61,685 nucleotides of DNA from Saprospirales bacterium (GCA_007693915.1 RECS01000085.1:1-61685), one strand, 5' to 3'. Shown: positions 9,169 to 18,256, counted from the first letter of the stretch. The notes: generated by a model not told the origin, from the letters alone. Numbers and translations: made by a program.

Positions 9169-11241
9169 ATGCCAACAACTTTTGCGGAGGTCCCATTTTT
9201 TAGAATTGCCGTAACTTTTATAGCCGGTATAGTCTTCTATCAATATGTCGCTGAATACGACCTAAGCTTTTATTTGACCGTTGCAGCTTTGGTATTGATA
9301 TTGGGATTTGTTTTTTATAAAAGATTTGGTTCTGTATTACTTCCGGGGGTTGTTATATTGAGCCTGACTTTTATTGCAGCTTTTCTCAGAGCGGATGGTT
9401 TGTCGAAAACAGATAACAATCTTCATTTCACTAAGTTGGATTGTAATCAGTACCTTTTGGAAGGCCGGATAAAGGAAGTCAATGAACGAGAAAGCGGCAT
9501 GACTATAGTTATCGCAGTAAAAAATGCGATTTGTGAAGGTGGAAGAATAAGGTCAGAAAAATATAATCGGGGCAAAATTCTTATCACCACGAGAGGCAAA
9601 AGTCGATTGACTGAATGGATTCCGGGCACTGAGGTGCGCTTAATTGCAGAGGTGAACAAAATAACTCCCCCCGCCAATCCAAAAGCTTTCAACTACAAGG
9701 CTTTTATGGCAAGAAAAAGGATCTATCACCGTGCGTTTGTTGCAGAGGATGAGCTTGAAATAATAAGTACCGACAAGAATCTTTTTCAAAGGGGGATATT
9801 TGTTTTTAGAAGGGCTTTTATTGAAAACCTGAAGAACCACACTCACAAGGAAAATACGGCAGGAATTCTCACTGGTATTGTCCTGGGTGACAAGTCACTA
9901 ATGGATGAAGACATTCATCGGGCTTTCCGAGATGTGGGGGCAGCTCATGTTCTTGCGGTATCCGGATTGCATGTGGGTATAGTATTCAGCATATTATTTT
10001 TTGGATTTAAAAAGCTGCCGGACTATGCTACTGCTATTTTATCCCTTGCAGGAATCTGGGCTTTTATTCTACTAGCCGGCATGCCGCCTTCCGCTATACG
10101 AGCGGGCACCATGTTCAGCCTTTTTAGCATTGGAAAATTATTTAAGAAGAGAGCAAATCCGGTCAATATTCTATCCTTCTGTGCAATCATCCATCTCTTC
10201 ATTGAACCACAACTGGCTTTTGATGTGGGATTTCAATTTTCATATCTGGCTCTACTGGGTATTATTATTTTCTTCAATAAAGTAAACGCAATTATACCAT
10301 GTCCGCATCCTTCATTAAAAATACCAAGAGATCTGATCAGCCTTTCTGTGGCGGCACAACTTGGAGTACTCCCATTGAGTATATATTACTTCAATCAGGC
10401 ATCTCCATATTTCATGCTATCCAGTATATTTTCGGTATTGGGAGCTTATATCTTACTATGTGGTGGCTTATTTGTCGGCTTAATGGGTTTTATATTCTCA
10501 CCACTGGCAAAATTAGCCGGATACATTCTTGATGGGAGTTCCGAATTACTGTCTGCTTGTATGCTTCTTTTTACAGAATTGCCCGGAGCTACTGTTAGTG
10601 AATTGTACCTTTCAAAACCCACAGTCATCATCATTTACTTGTTGATTATCCTTTTCGCACTCATCATTTACAAAAGAATAAGGAATTATCAGCCCTTGCT
10701 AATGTTGGGCTTTGTCTTCTTTCTTTTTTCCGGGTTTAGTACAAAACAACAATTAATGAGCAGTAATGCTGTGTACATCTATAGCACTGGTAGAGCTCTG
10801 CTTGTCGATGTATTTAGTCCGGGAAAAGCCATGACTATTTACTGCAAAAACCTGAATGAACATTCTGAGCAGTTTGCCGCAAACGCGAACAGAATTGCCT
10901 ACAGAAAAAAACACAGAGAACAGAGAAGAATCAAAACAGACAGCCTTTCCAATTTACATATCATCAGAGGAGCTGCAGCTGATATTATCATTTGCAGCCA
11001 TAATGCATTCCCGGAAAGTTTGATTAAAAAACAGGAAAGACCATTTCATATAGTTTTCACTCATTTTATTCAGCTTGAAGAAAGACATAAATCGCTACTT
11101 TCAGAAAGAAACATCTTAAGCATCAGTTCCGCTGCAGGAAATAATTTTTCGGTCCGAAGGTCATTGGAGCAACTTGCAAAACAGGAAAAAATAAACTTCT
11201 ACAATACATTTCATAAGTATCATTCAATCAAAAACTTTTAG
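9169..11241 (+). CDS. comEC: ComEC/Rec2 family competence protein
   Basis: The 690-residue polytopic membrane protein has N-terminal transmembrane helices, a DUF4131-like soluble region (about 90-190), and the Competence domain (about 225-500) with the characteristic GDKSLMDEDIHRAFRDVGAAHVLAVSGLHVGIV segment in two parts. ComEC forms the inner-membrane channel for single-stranded DNA uptake. The C-terminal ~180 residues occupy the place of the usual metallo-beta-lactamase-like domain but contain no HxHxDH motif, so that domain is degenerate or replaced. The next gene, 2 bases downstream, encodes a ComEA-like HHH protein, which supports a DNA-uptake role. Confidence 0.9.
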   Translation: MPTTFAEVPFFRIAVTFIAGIVFYQYVAEYDLSFYLTVAALVLILGFVFYKRFGSVLLPGVVILSLTFIAAFLRADGLSKTDNNLHFTKLDCNQYLLEGRIKEVNERESGMTIVIAVKNAICEGGRIRSEKYNRGKILITTRGKSRLTEWIPGTEVRLIAEVNKITPPANPKAFNYKAFMARKRIYHRAFVAEDELEIISTDKNLFQRGIFVFRRAFIENLKNHTHKENTAGILTGIVLGDKSLMDEDIHRAFRDVGAAHVLAVSGLHVGIVFSILFFGFKKLPDYATAILSLAGIWAFILLAGMPPSAIRAGTMFSLFSIGKLFKKRANPVNILSFCAIIHLFIEPQLAFDVGFQFSYLALLGIIIFFNKVNAIIPCPHPSLKIPRDLISLSVAAQLGVLPLSIYYFNQASPYFMLSSIFSVLGAYILLCGGLFVGLMGFIFSPLAKLAGYILDGSSELLSACMLLFTELPGATVSELYLSKPTVIIIYLLIILFALIIYKRIRNYQPLLMLGFVFFLFSGFSTKQQLMSSNAVYIYSTGRALLVDVFSPGKAMTIYCKNLNEHSEQFAANANRIAYRKKHREQRRIKTDSLSNLHIIRGAAADIIICSHNAFPESLIKKQERPFHIVFTHFIQLEERHKSLLSERNILSISSAAGNNFSVRRSLEQLAKQEKINFYNTFHKYHSIKNF

Positions 11242-11243
11242 TC

Positions 11244-12125
11244 ATGATAAAAAAGATTTTTTACTTCCACACAAGAGAACGAAACACCCTGCTTTTATTA
11301 CTAACCAGCACTATTCTTTACAGCCTCAGCAGTCCCATACTGCATAGCTTTTGGAACAAGGATATCAACACCCTCGAGGTCATAAGTCTAAAATACACCA
11401 CTATTGGCCTCCACATTACTGATTGTCATCAGGCCAACTTGCTTCAAAAAGAAGATTTGATCCATTTCGGGATGAATACCGATCTTGCAGAAAGGTGGAT
11501 ACATTACAGGCAAAGGGTTGGAGGTTTTTTCAAGCCTGAAGATTTTCAAAATGTATGGGGGCTAAATGATAGAAAGTATGAAATCCTCGCAGCACATCTT
11601 CAATTCGATGAGAACCCTTACTTTGAAACCCAAAGGTCAGTCCGCGCAGTAAGAATCCCAAGTAATAAAAATAACACAACTCAACCTATTGCGACAGTAA
11701 GTTCAAAAAACATTCAGGCTCAAAGAAAAAAGGAATCAGAAGACCTTATGCCGTTTTGCATCAACACTGCCAATGCAGAGCAATTCCAAAAGATAAGGGG
11801 AATTGGTCCGGTACTTTCCGATAGGATTATCAAATACAGAGAGCGACTTGGGGGCTTCTACAGTATTGAGCAATTAAAAGAAGTATTTGGCATTGAGGAC
11901 GAATTAATTGATAATAATTCAGCTTATTTTAAAATAGAGGATAAAAGCATTTACCAACTGGACTGGCAAGAAGATGAATTCAGAAATCTACTGGCTCACC
12001 CTTATCTGGATTATGACCAAGTCGTATGCATCATGCAACAGAAACGCGCAGGAGCCGAAAGTGCCTCAGACTTAGAAAAGTGTTTTGATGAACTCGAATG
12101 GGAAAAAATAATTTGGTATTTGTAG
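11244..12125 (+). CDS. ComEA-like protein with two helix-hairpin-helix regions
   Basis: This 293-residue protein has an N-terminal hydrophobic segment (TLLLLLTSTILYSLSSPILH, about 15-34), suggesting anchorage or export. It has two HHH regions, one around 75-125 (NTDLAERWIHYRQRVGGFFKPEDFQNVWGL) and one around 175-230 (INTANAEQFQKIRGIGPVLSDRIIKYRERLGGF). ComEA-type HHH domains bind DNA without sequence specificity at the outer face of the inner membrane. It is separated from comEC by 2 bases, so the pair is almost certainly co-transcribed. The C-terminal ~60 residues are not recognised. Confidence 0.85.
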   Translation: MIKKIFYFHTRERNTLLLLLTSTILYSLSSPILHSFWNKDINTLEVISLKYTTIGLHITDCHQANLLQKEDLIHFGMNTDLAERWIHYRQRVGGFFKPEDFQNVWGLNDRKYEILAAHLQFDENPYFETQRSVRAVRIPSNKNNTTQPIATVSSKNIQAQRKKESEDLMPFCINTANAEQFQKIRGIGPVLSDRIIKYRERLGGFYSIEQLKEVFGIEDELIDNNSAYFKIEDKSIYQLDWQEDEFRNLLAHPYLDYDQVVCIMQQKRAGAESASDLEKCFDELEWEKIIWYL

Positions 12126-12223
12126 TAATACAAATTTAGGAATCCATCTTAGAAAACACCACTTAAACTTTCTCTCCCTCCTTTTGTGGTAGGCATAAGA
12201 ACAGAGCTAGTCTCTTATGATGA

Positions 12224-12253
12224 TTTAAACCCATCGGATTCGATAGGTTTAAA
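12224..12253. repeat. Palindrome between convergent genes
   Basis: Two 13-base arms (TTTAAACCCATCG and CGATAGGTTTAAA, one G-T mismatch) enclose the loop GATT. It sits between the converging HHH gene and the isoaspartyl peptidase gene, where a bidirectional terminator would be useful, but no T-run follows on either strand. Confidence 0.55.
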
Positions 12254-12354
12254 ATTGAGAAAATCGTTCAGAATAATATAAGGGAATACAAGGTGGTGTG
12301 CTGGCTACCAAAACAAATTAATTCACATCAAGCATAAACTCGATTTGCATACAC

Positions 12355-13371
12355 TCAGTACACCTCCACCTTTCTATACTTCGGCGTAACCACACCCCTG
12401 ATCATACCACCGGTATTGAAGGGCATGGTATAGTTCCCATCTTTATCAATTGCGATCAAACCGCCGGAGCCACCGGCTTCTTTTAATTTGTGGTGTATAA
12501 TTTCATTTGCTGCTGTCTCGAGGGAAGTAACCTGATATTTAAGTTTGGCATTGAGATCATATGCAACCGCGTAGCGGATAAAAAACTCACCATGACCAGT
12601 ACCACTTACAGCGCATCCGTTGTTATCGGCATAAGTTCCTGCTCCTATAATGGGAGAGTCTCCCACTCTTCCAAAACGTTTATTGGTCATCCCTCCTGTT
12701 GAGGTGCCGGCTGCCAGATTACCATATCGATCCAAAGCTACTGCACCAACAGTTCCTCTATTATCCTCAGGGATGGGATTAGCCTCTTGAACTCTCATAA
12801 GCGCATCAAATCTTTCCTGAGTGAAAAAATGGGAAGGATCAACAATCTCACACCCTACAGATGCCGCAAATTGCTCAGCTCCTGAACCTACCAAAAAAAC
12901 GTGAGGGGATTGGTCCATCACTTTTCGAGCAGCAGTAATTGGATTTTTTATAGTGGTTACACCTCCTACAGCACCGGCATTCATTGTTTGGCCATCCATT
13001 ATACTAGCATCGAGTTCATTCTTACCTTCAGCCGTAAAAACAGCCCCCTTGCCTGCATTGAGAAAGGGTTGATCTTCAAGAAAGATAATGGCTTTCTCAA
13101 CCGCATCTAAAGCTGAGCCCCCATTTGTTAAAATCTCTTCGCCAATACTAAGGGCTTCATTTACAGCATCAAGGTATTCCTGCTCCCTTCCTTCAGGCAA
13201 CTGATCAGGATGAAAAACGCCTGCTCCACCATGCACTAAAAACACAAATTCCGGTCGCTCAACCCTCTCCTTATTAAATGATCTCTCTGAATCTTTACAG
13301 GATGACACAAGAAAAAGGCAGAAAAAAACCGAAAATAAAACAAAATGACATCGTGAACTAAGCTTTTTCAT
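12355..13371 (-). CDS. Isoaspartyl peptidase/L-asparaginase, lipoprotein form
   Basis: The 338-residue protein begins with a signal peptide and lipobox-like Cys (FLVSSC, about residue 25), then the N-terminal nucleophile hydrolase fold: FLVHGGAGVF, LNAGKGAVFTAEGKNELDASIMDG, and the autoprocessing site with a Thr nucleophile in NRGTVGAVALDRYGNLAAGTSTGG (Thr near residue 205). The family hydrolyses beta-aspartyl dipeptides and asparagine after self-cleavage into two chains. Its start overlaps the end of the upstream acyltransferase gene by 14 bases, indicating co-transcription. The lipid anchor implies an envelope location. Confidence 0.92.
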   Translation of the reverse strand: MKKLSSRCHFVLFSVFFCLFLVSSCKDSERSFNKERVERPEFVFLVHGGAGVFHPDQLPEGREQEYLDAVNEALSIGEEILTNGGSALDAVEKAIIFLEDQPFLNAGKGAVFTAEGKNELDASIMDGQTMNAGAVGGVTTIKNPITAARKVMDQSPHVFLVGSGAEQFAASVGCEIVDPSHFFTQERFDALMRVQEANPIPEDNRGTVGAVALDRYGNLAAGTSTGGMTNKRFGRVGDSPIIGAGTYADNNGCAVSGTGHGEFFIRYAVAYDLNAKLKYQVTSLETAANEIIHHKLKEAGGSGGLIAIDKDGNYTMPFNTGGMIRGVVTPKYRKVEVY

Positions 13372-14617
13372 CAGAAATGTTTTCCTTTAAAAATTGAACC
13401 AGATCTTTTCTGCGAAATCCTGCTTCCCTGAGCTTATTTTTATTTACAAAAAGACCCTTAATCATTGCATTCCACCTATCATCTGTGTAAAATGCAATTT
13501 TAGCCAAAGTTACAAAAATTAACACATGCCAGAATGGAGACCAGAAAACAAGTAAGAAAAGAATAAATAAGGTATAAAATAATGCTGTCAAAACTGCTTT
13601 GACACTTACATAAAATTCCACATTGGGTGTTTTCTTCTCACTAATAAAGTCAGCCAAACGGTAGGGTAATTTATTCAACTCAAACACAATCTTCAGGATT
13701 GAACCCAAAGACAATAACCAAAGGTAATCCCACCAGCTAAATACAGTTAAAGCTTTTAACTGTCTGTCAGATAAATTAAACCAACTCAAACTTTTTGAAT
13801 AGTCAGCTGCTTTTATCTTCAACTCGGACTTTTTATCCAAATTCATCCCATTTATCCAATTAGCAGCTTTTTTATATTTAGAAAAAAGGATACCATTGTA
13901 TTTTTTATTTTCAACTTGGGATACATCGGAAAGAGGACCCCAAATTTGATCCATTAACAGGAGGTCTTCATCCCGTTCAATATGCACAATACACTCTTGG
14001 AGTGCAGCCTGAAGATCATGAGTTAATCCTTTGATAACTTCTCTGGGACTTTTCTGATATTTTGCAAAATATTCTGCCATAGGAATTGCCTTTCCAATTT
14101 GTAGCATAATATCTGTACCTGCTTTTGTATGGTCTTCGTAATTAACTCCTACCGGATGAATCATTAATGGTAACTCAGGGTCTTTCTCCAATGTTCCCAT
14201 CGCCAGCTTTGCAGCACCTTGTTGAACAGGTCTCAAGCGTTTCACCCACTTCATACTCCCTTCACAAAAGATGAGCAATTTAGCTCCGGACATCAGTTTC
14301 TCATGACATTTGTCAAAAGAAGACTTATTGTTCCTCAAGCTACTGAATCCATCCTTAAACCGAAAAACAGGCACCTGATTGGTAGCATCAAAAAACCACC
14401 TGAATTGCTTTACAAATACATCTCCTCTTGTAATAAAATGAACGTCGAAAGGACTTTCCGTAGCTATTAATGTAGGCTCAATAAAAGCAGACGGGTGATT
14501 AACTGCGAAAATTGCTGGTTTTTCCCGATCCACATTTTCAAGACCCACCACTTCTATATTACTGAAGTAATGAGAATATCCGGCCTTAACCCAAATTTTT
14601 AAAATACGATAAATCAA
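13358..14617 (-). CDS. PlsC-type glycerophosphate acyltransferase-like protein
   Basis: This 419-residue protein carries acyltransferase block I as NHPSAFIEPTL (His about 41), in which Glu stands where the family usually has Asp, and block III as FCEGSMKW (normally FPEGTRS-like). Three to four hydrophobic helices follow around 290-390. The family transfers acyl chains to lysophospholipids or related acceptors at the membrane. Block I is unusual enough that activity or acceptor may differ. The gene overlaps the isoaspartyl peptidase gene downstream. Confidence 0.8.
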   Translation of the reverse strand: MIYRILKIWVKAGYSHYFSNIEVVGLENVDREKPAIFAVNHPSAFIEPTLIATESPFDVHFITRGDVFVKQFRWFFDATNQVPVFRFKDGFSSLRNNKSSFDKCHEKLMSGAKLLIFCEGSMKWVKRLRPVQQGAAKLAMGTLEKDPELPLMIHPVGVNYEDHTKAGTDIMLQIGKAIPMAEYFAKYQKSPREVIKGLTHDLQAALQECIVHIERDEDLLLMDQIWGPLSDVSQVENKKYNGILFSKYKKAANWINGMNLDKKSELKIKAADYSKSLSWFNLSDRQLKALTVFSWWDYLWLLSLGSILKIVFELNKLPYRLADFISEKKTPNVEFYVSVKAVLTALFYTLFILFLLVFWSPFWHVLIFVTLAKIAFYTDDRWNAMIKGLFVNKNKLREAGFRRKDLVQFLKENISDEKA

Positions 14618-14922
14618 TCTCTTTCCTTTTTAACCAAATTCAATTCACAAAGCTAATGCTTTTTAATGGTTATTAATTTTTGGAATATTAATTTCGAAAG
14701 CTTTAAGTTGGCTTTTGTGCAAAGTTTTTATTAGAAGGCCTGAAACCAAGGTGCTTGGAGCGGGTAAGGGAGCAATTTTTTAAGATTTTTCCAGTATTTT
14801 AAAAGTCAAGTCATTCTTTGTCATGCCGCGGGCGTAAAAACACAACCTATGAGGTTTAAAAAATCTGACATCAAAAAATCAATGATAAATCTAACTCACT
14901 TTATTAATTTTGCAAATAAAAA
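14618..14922. other. Divergent intergenic region before miaA
   Basis: These 305 bases separate the divergent acyltransferase and miaA genes. I see a TAnnTTTG element for miaA at 14905-14912 and a 14-codon open frame from the ATG at 14882 to a TGA at 14924. No other gene, repeat or stable hairpin stood out. Confidence 0.5.
14905..14912 (+). promoter_or_regulatory. Bacteroidota -7 element for miaA
   Basis: TAATTTTG matches TAnnTTTG exactly. It lies only 10 bases before the proposed CTG start at 14923, so transcription would begin almost at the start codon (a leaderless or near-leaderless mRNA). No TTTG -33 element stands at the expected spacing. Confidence 0.4.
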
Positions 14923-15837
14923 CTGAAGGCTTCCAATAAATACCTGATTGTTGTATCCGGTCCGACTGCATCCGGAAAATCATCACTTTCACTTGAAATG
15001 GCGAAGGAATTTAATGCTCCTATAATCTCTGCTGACAGCCGTCAAATCTATTGCCATATGGATATCGGCACATCAAAAGTGACTAAGTCAGATCAGTTGG
15101 AGGTAAAGCATTATATGATTGACATATTTGAGCCCGGGCAAGCCTTTTCCGCGGGAAAATATGAAGAAATGGGCGATCAAATCTTAAAGGAAATATTCGA
15201 GAAAAGGGATATTGCTATTCTCTGCGGCGGAACAGCCTTTTATATAGAAAGTCTTTTGTACGGTCTGGATTCATTTCCGACAGTATCCAATGAAATCAAA
15301 CTGGGTCTAGAGGATGATTTATCAAAACTCGGTCTGCCTTTTTTAGTTGAAGAATTGAAAAAGGTCGATCCGGAATTAGCGAATAAAATGGACCTCAATA
15401 ATCATCGCCGTGTGATAAGGGCTTTAGGTATTTATCGGCAGACAGGCAAGTCACCATCGTCATTTTTTAAGAAAAAGAAAAAGGAATTAAATTACCAACC
15501 CATTTTAATTCTATTATTGCCTGATAGGCAAGAACTCTATGAAAAAATAAACTCAAGAGTAGATGATATGATGAAGGACGGCCTAGAGCAAGAGGCTCAA
15601 TTTATTTTTGAAAATTATCCCGAGCAGTTTTCATCAACCGTAGGATATGCAGAATTTAAGGATTACTTTGAAGGAAGCAGGTCTTTGGAAGAAGTATACG
15701 AATTGATCAAGAGAAATACTAGAAGATATGCCAAAAGACAAATGACCTGGTTTCGTGGAAAAAATGAATGGATACAGTTTTACCCCAATGAGAAAGAGAA
15801 GGTCTTCCTTTTTGTAAATAGAGAAATTAATCGCTAA
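14923..15837 (+). CDS. miaA: tRNA dimethylallyltransferase, apparent CTG start
   Basis: MiaA transfers dimethylallyl to A37 of tRNAs reading UNN codons. The P-loop GPTASGKS lies at residues 13-20 of the 304-residue frame given here, followed by ISADSRQIYCHMDIGTSK, the GGTAFYIESLLYGL segment, NNHRRVIRALGIYRQTGKSPS and the C-terminal TRRYAKRQMTWFRG. The first in-frame ATG (14998) lies downstream of the P-loop and would destroy the enzyme. The frame is open only back to 14920, and the only plausible start upstream of the P-loop is the CTG at 14923. That CTG overlaps the stop codon of a 14-codon upstream frame as CTGA. A sequencing indel is an alternative. Confidence 0.85.
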   Translation: MKASNKYLIVVSGPTASGKSSLSLEMAKEFNAPIISADSRQIYCHMDIGTSKVTKSDQLEVKHYMIDIFEPGQAFSAGKYEEMGDQILKEIFEKRDIAILCGGTAFYIESLLYGLDSFPTVSNEIKLGLEDDLSKLGLPFLVEELKKVDPELANKMDLNNHRRVIRALGIYRQTGKSPSSFFKKKKKELNYQPILILLLPDRQELYEKINSRVDDMMKDGLEQEAQFIFENYPEQFSSTVGYAEFKDYFEGSRSLEEVYELIKRNTRRYAKRQMTWFRGKNEWIQFYPNEKEKVFLFVNREINR

Positions 15838-15870
15838 ACCAATTCCTTTTTGTTTTTAAAAGAATTTACG

Positions 15871-16059
15871 AGTCCACTCCGAAAATCCTTTTCGTCATGA
15901 AAATGAGCCAAAAATTCAGGATTAAAGAAGAGGGGAAATTATTCCACAGGCATAGCCATCTCGTCCCAAAAGACGAGAAGCTATGGAAAGAATTTTCCCG
16001 ATGACGAAGATATTGGATTTTGCAGCAATTTGTAATAGAAAGGATTTTCTGAGTGGACA
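15871..16059. repeat. Long imperfect palindrome, MITE-like (second family)
   Basis: The outer arms GTCCACTCCGAAAATCCTTT (15872-15891) and its near-complement at 16039-16058 pair over about 20 bases. Inner complementary patches continue the stem: TCGTCAT with ATGACGA, a GGGAAAT/ATTTTCCC stretch, and a central CTCGTC-ccaaaa-GACGAG hairpin. The whole 189 bp could fold into one long hairpin. No protein explains it. It resembles a non-autonomous palindromic element, placed just upstream of the paa promoter. Confidence 0.75.
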
Positions 16060-16154
16060 CATTTATCACAATTTGGTAAAAAAAGTATAATGATAGTTTC
16101 AAAGTGATTCGATCCTAGTCCTCATGAGAACATAAAAAGATATCATCCGTTTTC

Positions 16155-16185
16155 TTGGTGAATTAGGTAAATTTCATTAATTTTG
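16155..16185 (+). promoter_or_regulatory. Promoter of the paaABCD cassette
   Basis: TTG at 16155-16157 and TAATTTTG at 16178-16185, separated by 20 bases, fit the Bacteroidota -33/-7 pattern (TTTG...TAnnTTTG). The start codon of paaA is 20 bases after the -7 element. Confidence 0.6.
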
Positions 16186-16205
16186 AGCCATTAAAAAAAA
16201 GACCT

Positions 16206-17159
16206 ATGAGTGAGTCATCAATGCTAGAAATATTTGAGGAAAAGATAAAAAGAGAGATAAAGATTGAACCGCGTGAATGGATGCCTGATGCCTACAGGAA
16301 AACACTGGTAAGACAGATTTCTCAGCACGCCCATTCAGAAATTGTTGGAATGTTACCGGAAGCTAACTGGATAAAGAGAGCCCCTACCATGAGAAGAAAA
16401 GTGGCTCTTCTTGCTAAAGTACAGGATGAGGCTGGTCACGGTTTATATTTATACAGTGCTGCAGAAACTTTGGGAACTTCCCGGAAAACAATGATTGATG
16501 ACTTACTTAGCGGTAAGGCTAAGTATTCTTCAATTTTTAATTACCCGACTATTACATGGGCTGATATTGGAGCAGTAGGCTGGCTTGTGGATGGAGCAGC
16601 CATCATGAATCAAGTGATGCTTTGCAGAACCTCTTATGGTCCCTATGCTAGGGCTATGGTGAGAATTTGTAAGGAAGAGTCTTTCCACCAGAGACAAGGA
16701 TATGAAATTATGCTTACTTTGGCTCAAGGTTCACAAGAACAAAAGGCAATGGCACAGGATGCACTGAATCGCTGGTGGTGGCCAAGTCTCATGATGTTTG
16801 GACCATCGGACAAAGAATCCAAACACAGTGCGCAATCAATGGCATGGAAAATCAAAAGAAAATCCAACGACGAGTTAAGACAAAACTTCGTAGATGCAAC
16901 GGTACCTCAGGCGAGACTAATAGGTTTAAGCATTCCGGATCCGGATCTAAAGTGGAATGAAGAAAGAGGAGCTTATGACTTTGGGGATATTGACTGGGAA
17001 GAATTTTGGAATGTAGTCAAAGGAAATGGGCCATGCAACAAACAAAGGTTAGATGATCGCAATAAAGCGCATGAAGAAGGTCATTGGGTAAGAGAAGCAG
17101 CATTGGCTTTTGCTGAAAAACAAGCTAAAAGGAAGGCCAAAAAAGATAAAGTAGCTTAA
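16206..17159 (+). CDS. paaA: 1,2-phenylacetyl-CoA epoxidase subunit A
   Basis: PaaA is the catalytic di-iron subunit of the multicomponent epoxidase that converts phenylacetyl-CoA to its ring-1,2-epoxide. The 317-residue protein has the ferritin-like helices with the di-iron ligand segments: [34 protein letters not shown] (about 76-92) and [13 protein letters not shown] (about 157-169). Length is normal. It is followed by paaB, paaC and paaD with gaps of 12, 25 and 1 bases, an operon. Confidence 0.97.
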   Translation: MSESSMLEIFEEKIKREIKIEPREWMPDAYRKTLVRQISQHAHSEIVGMLPEANWIKRAPTMRRKVALLAKVQDEAGHGLYLYSAAETLGTSRKTMIDDLLSGKAKYSSIFNYPTITWADIGAVGWLVDGAAIMNQVMLCRTSYGPYARAMVRICKEESFHQRQGYEIMLTLAQGSQEQKAMAQDALNRWWWPSLMMFGPSDKESKHSAQSMAWKIKRKSNDELRQNFVDATVPQARLIGLSIPDPDLKWNEERGAYDFGDIDWEEFWNVVKGNGPCNKQRLDDRNKAHEEGHWVREAALAFAEKQAKRKAKKDKVA

Positions 17160-17171
17160 AAATAAAAAGAT

Positions 17172-17462
17172 ATGAATGAAAACAAGGATTGGCCACTCTG
17201 GGAAATTTTTATTCGGAGCAGGGCGGGATTAAATCACAAACACGTAGGTAGTTTACATGCGGCAGATGAAGATATGGCTATTGAAAATGCAAGGGATGTT
17301 TACACCAGAAGAAATGAAGGAATTAGCATCTGGGTAGTAGAGTCCAAATACATCACTGCATCAAATCCGGAAGATGAGGAATCCTTGTTTGACCCTGCCG
17401 ATAACAAAATTTACCGTCATCCTACTTTTTATGACTTACCTGATGAGGTAAAACATATGTAA
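17172..17462 (+). CDS. paaB: 1,2-phenylacetyl-CoA epoxidase subunit B
   Basis: The 96-residue product matches PaaB in size and sequence: WEIFIRSRAGLNHKHVGSLHAADEDMAIENARDVYTRRNEGISIWVV. PaaB is a small beta-rich subunit that bridges the PaaA-PaaC dimers and is needed for electron transfer to the di-iron site. It lies 12 bases after paaA. Confidence 0.96.
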   Translation: MNENKDWPLWEIFIRSRAGLNHKHVGSLHAADEDMAIENARDVYTRRNEGISIWVVESKYITASNPEDEESLFDPADNKIYRHPTFYDLPDEVKHM

Positions 17463-17487
17463 TTCCTTCAAATTTTAATTTAAAATT

Positions 17488-18255
17488 ATGCTCTCTTACA
17501 CTACCTACGATCCATTAACGGAATACGTTCTGAGGTGTGCAGATAATAACCTTATTTTGGGACATCGCATTTCTGAATGGTGTGGTCATGGTCCGGTTTT
17601 AGAACAAGATATTGCATTGACCAATATGGCGCTTGACTTGCTCGGTCAATCCAGAATGTATCTCAAATATGCTGCTGAACTTATCGGACATAATGAAACA
17701 GAGGACAGTCTTGCTTTCTTAAGAGATGCTATGCAGTTTAGGAATAGTTTACTGGTAGAGCAACCTAACGGTGATTTCGCACACACCATTATCAGAAGTC
17801 TAATTTTTGATAGTTTCCACTATTTTTTCACAGAACAACTCATGCAAAGTAATGATAAGCGTTTGGCTGATATAGCTACCAAATCGCTGAAAGAAATCAC
17901 TTATCATAGAAAATTCAGTTCTGAATGGACCATAAGGTTAGGCGATGGAACTGAAGAGTCTAATAAAAGAATGCAGACTGCAATTGATGATTTATGGCGG
18001 TACAAAGGTGAATTACTAAGCCCGGATGAGTTAGATATGGAAATGCTAGAAAAGGGAATAGGTGTTGACCTGAATAAGATCGAACCCTTAGTTGACAATC
18101 ATCTTTCTGACATGCTTAATAGGGCTACTCTGCAAATTCCGCAGGCTGAATTTATGCAAAAGGGAGGGAAACAGGGCTTACATTCCGAACACTTGGGCTA
18201 CATCCTTGCAGAATTACAATTTATGCAGAGAGCTTATCCCGGATTAAATTGGTAA
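17488..18255 (+). CDS. paaC: 1,2-phenylacetyl-CoA epoxidase subunit C
   Basis: PaaC is the structural ferritin-like partner of PaaA. The 255-residue protein shows the family segments ADNNLILGHRISEWCGHGPVLEQDIALTNMALDLLGQSRMYLKYAAEL (split here), YHRKFSSEWTIRLGDGTEES and SEHLGYILAELQFMQRAYPGLNW at the C-terminus. Length is typical. It sits between paaB and paaD. Confidence 0.96.
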   Translation: MLSYTTYDPLTEYVLRCADNNLILGHRISEWCGHGPVLEQDIALTNMALDLLGQSRMYLKYAAELIGHNETEDSLAFLRDAMQFRNSLLVEQPNGDFAHTIIRSLIFDSFHYFFTEQLMQSNDKRLADIATKSLKEITYHRKFSSEWTIRLGDGTEESNKRMQTAIDDLWRYKGELLSPDELDMEMLEKGIGVDLNKIEPLVDNHLSDMLNRATLQIPQAEFMQKGGKQGLHSEHLGYILAELQFMQRAYPGLNW

Positions 18256-18256
18256 A

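Noticed and set aside
15866-16102. 78-residue minus-strand open frame across the long palindrome
   Set aside because: It lies within a hairpin-forming repeat, its composition is unlike neighbouring proteins, and the palindrome itself explains the lack of stops.
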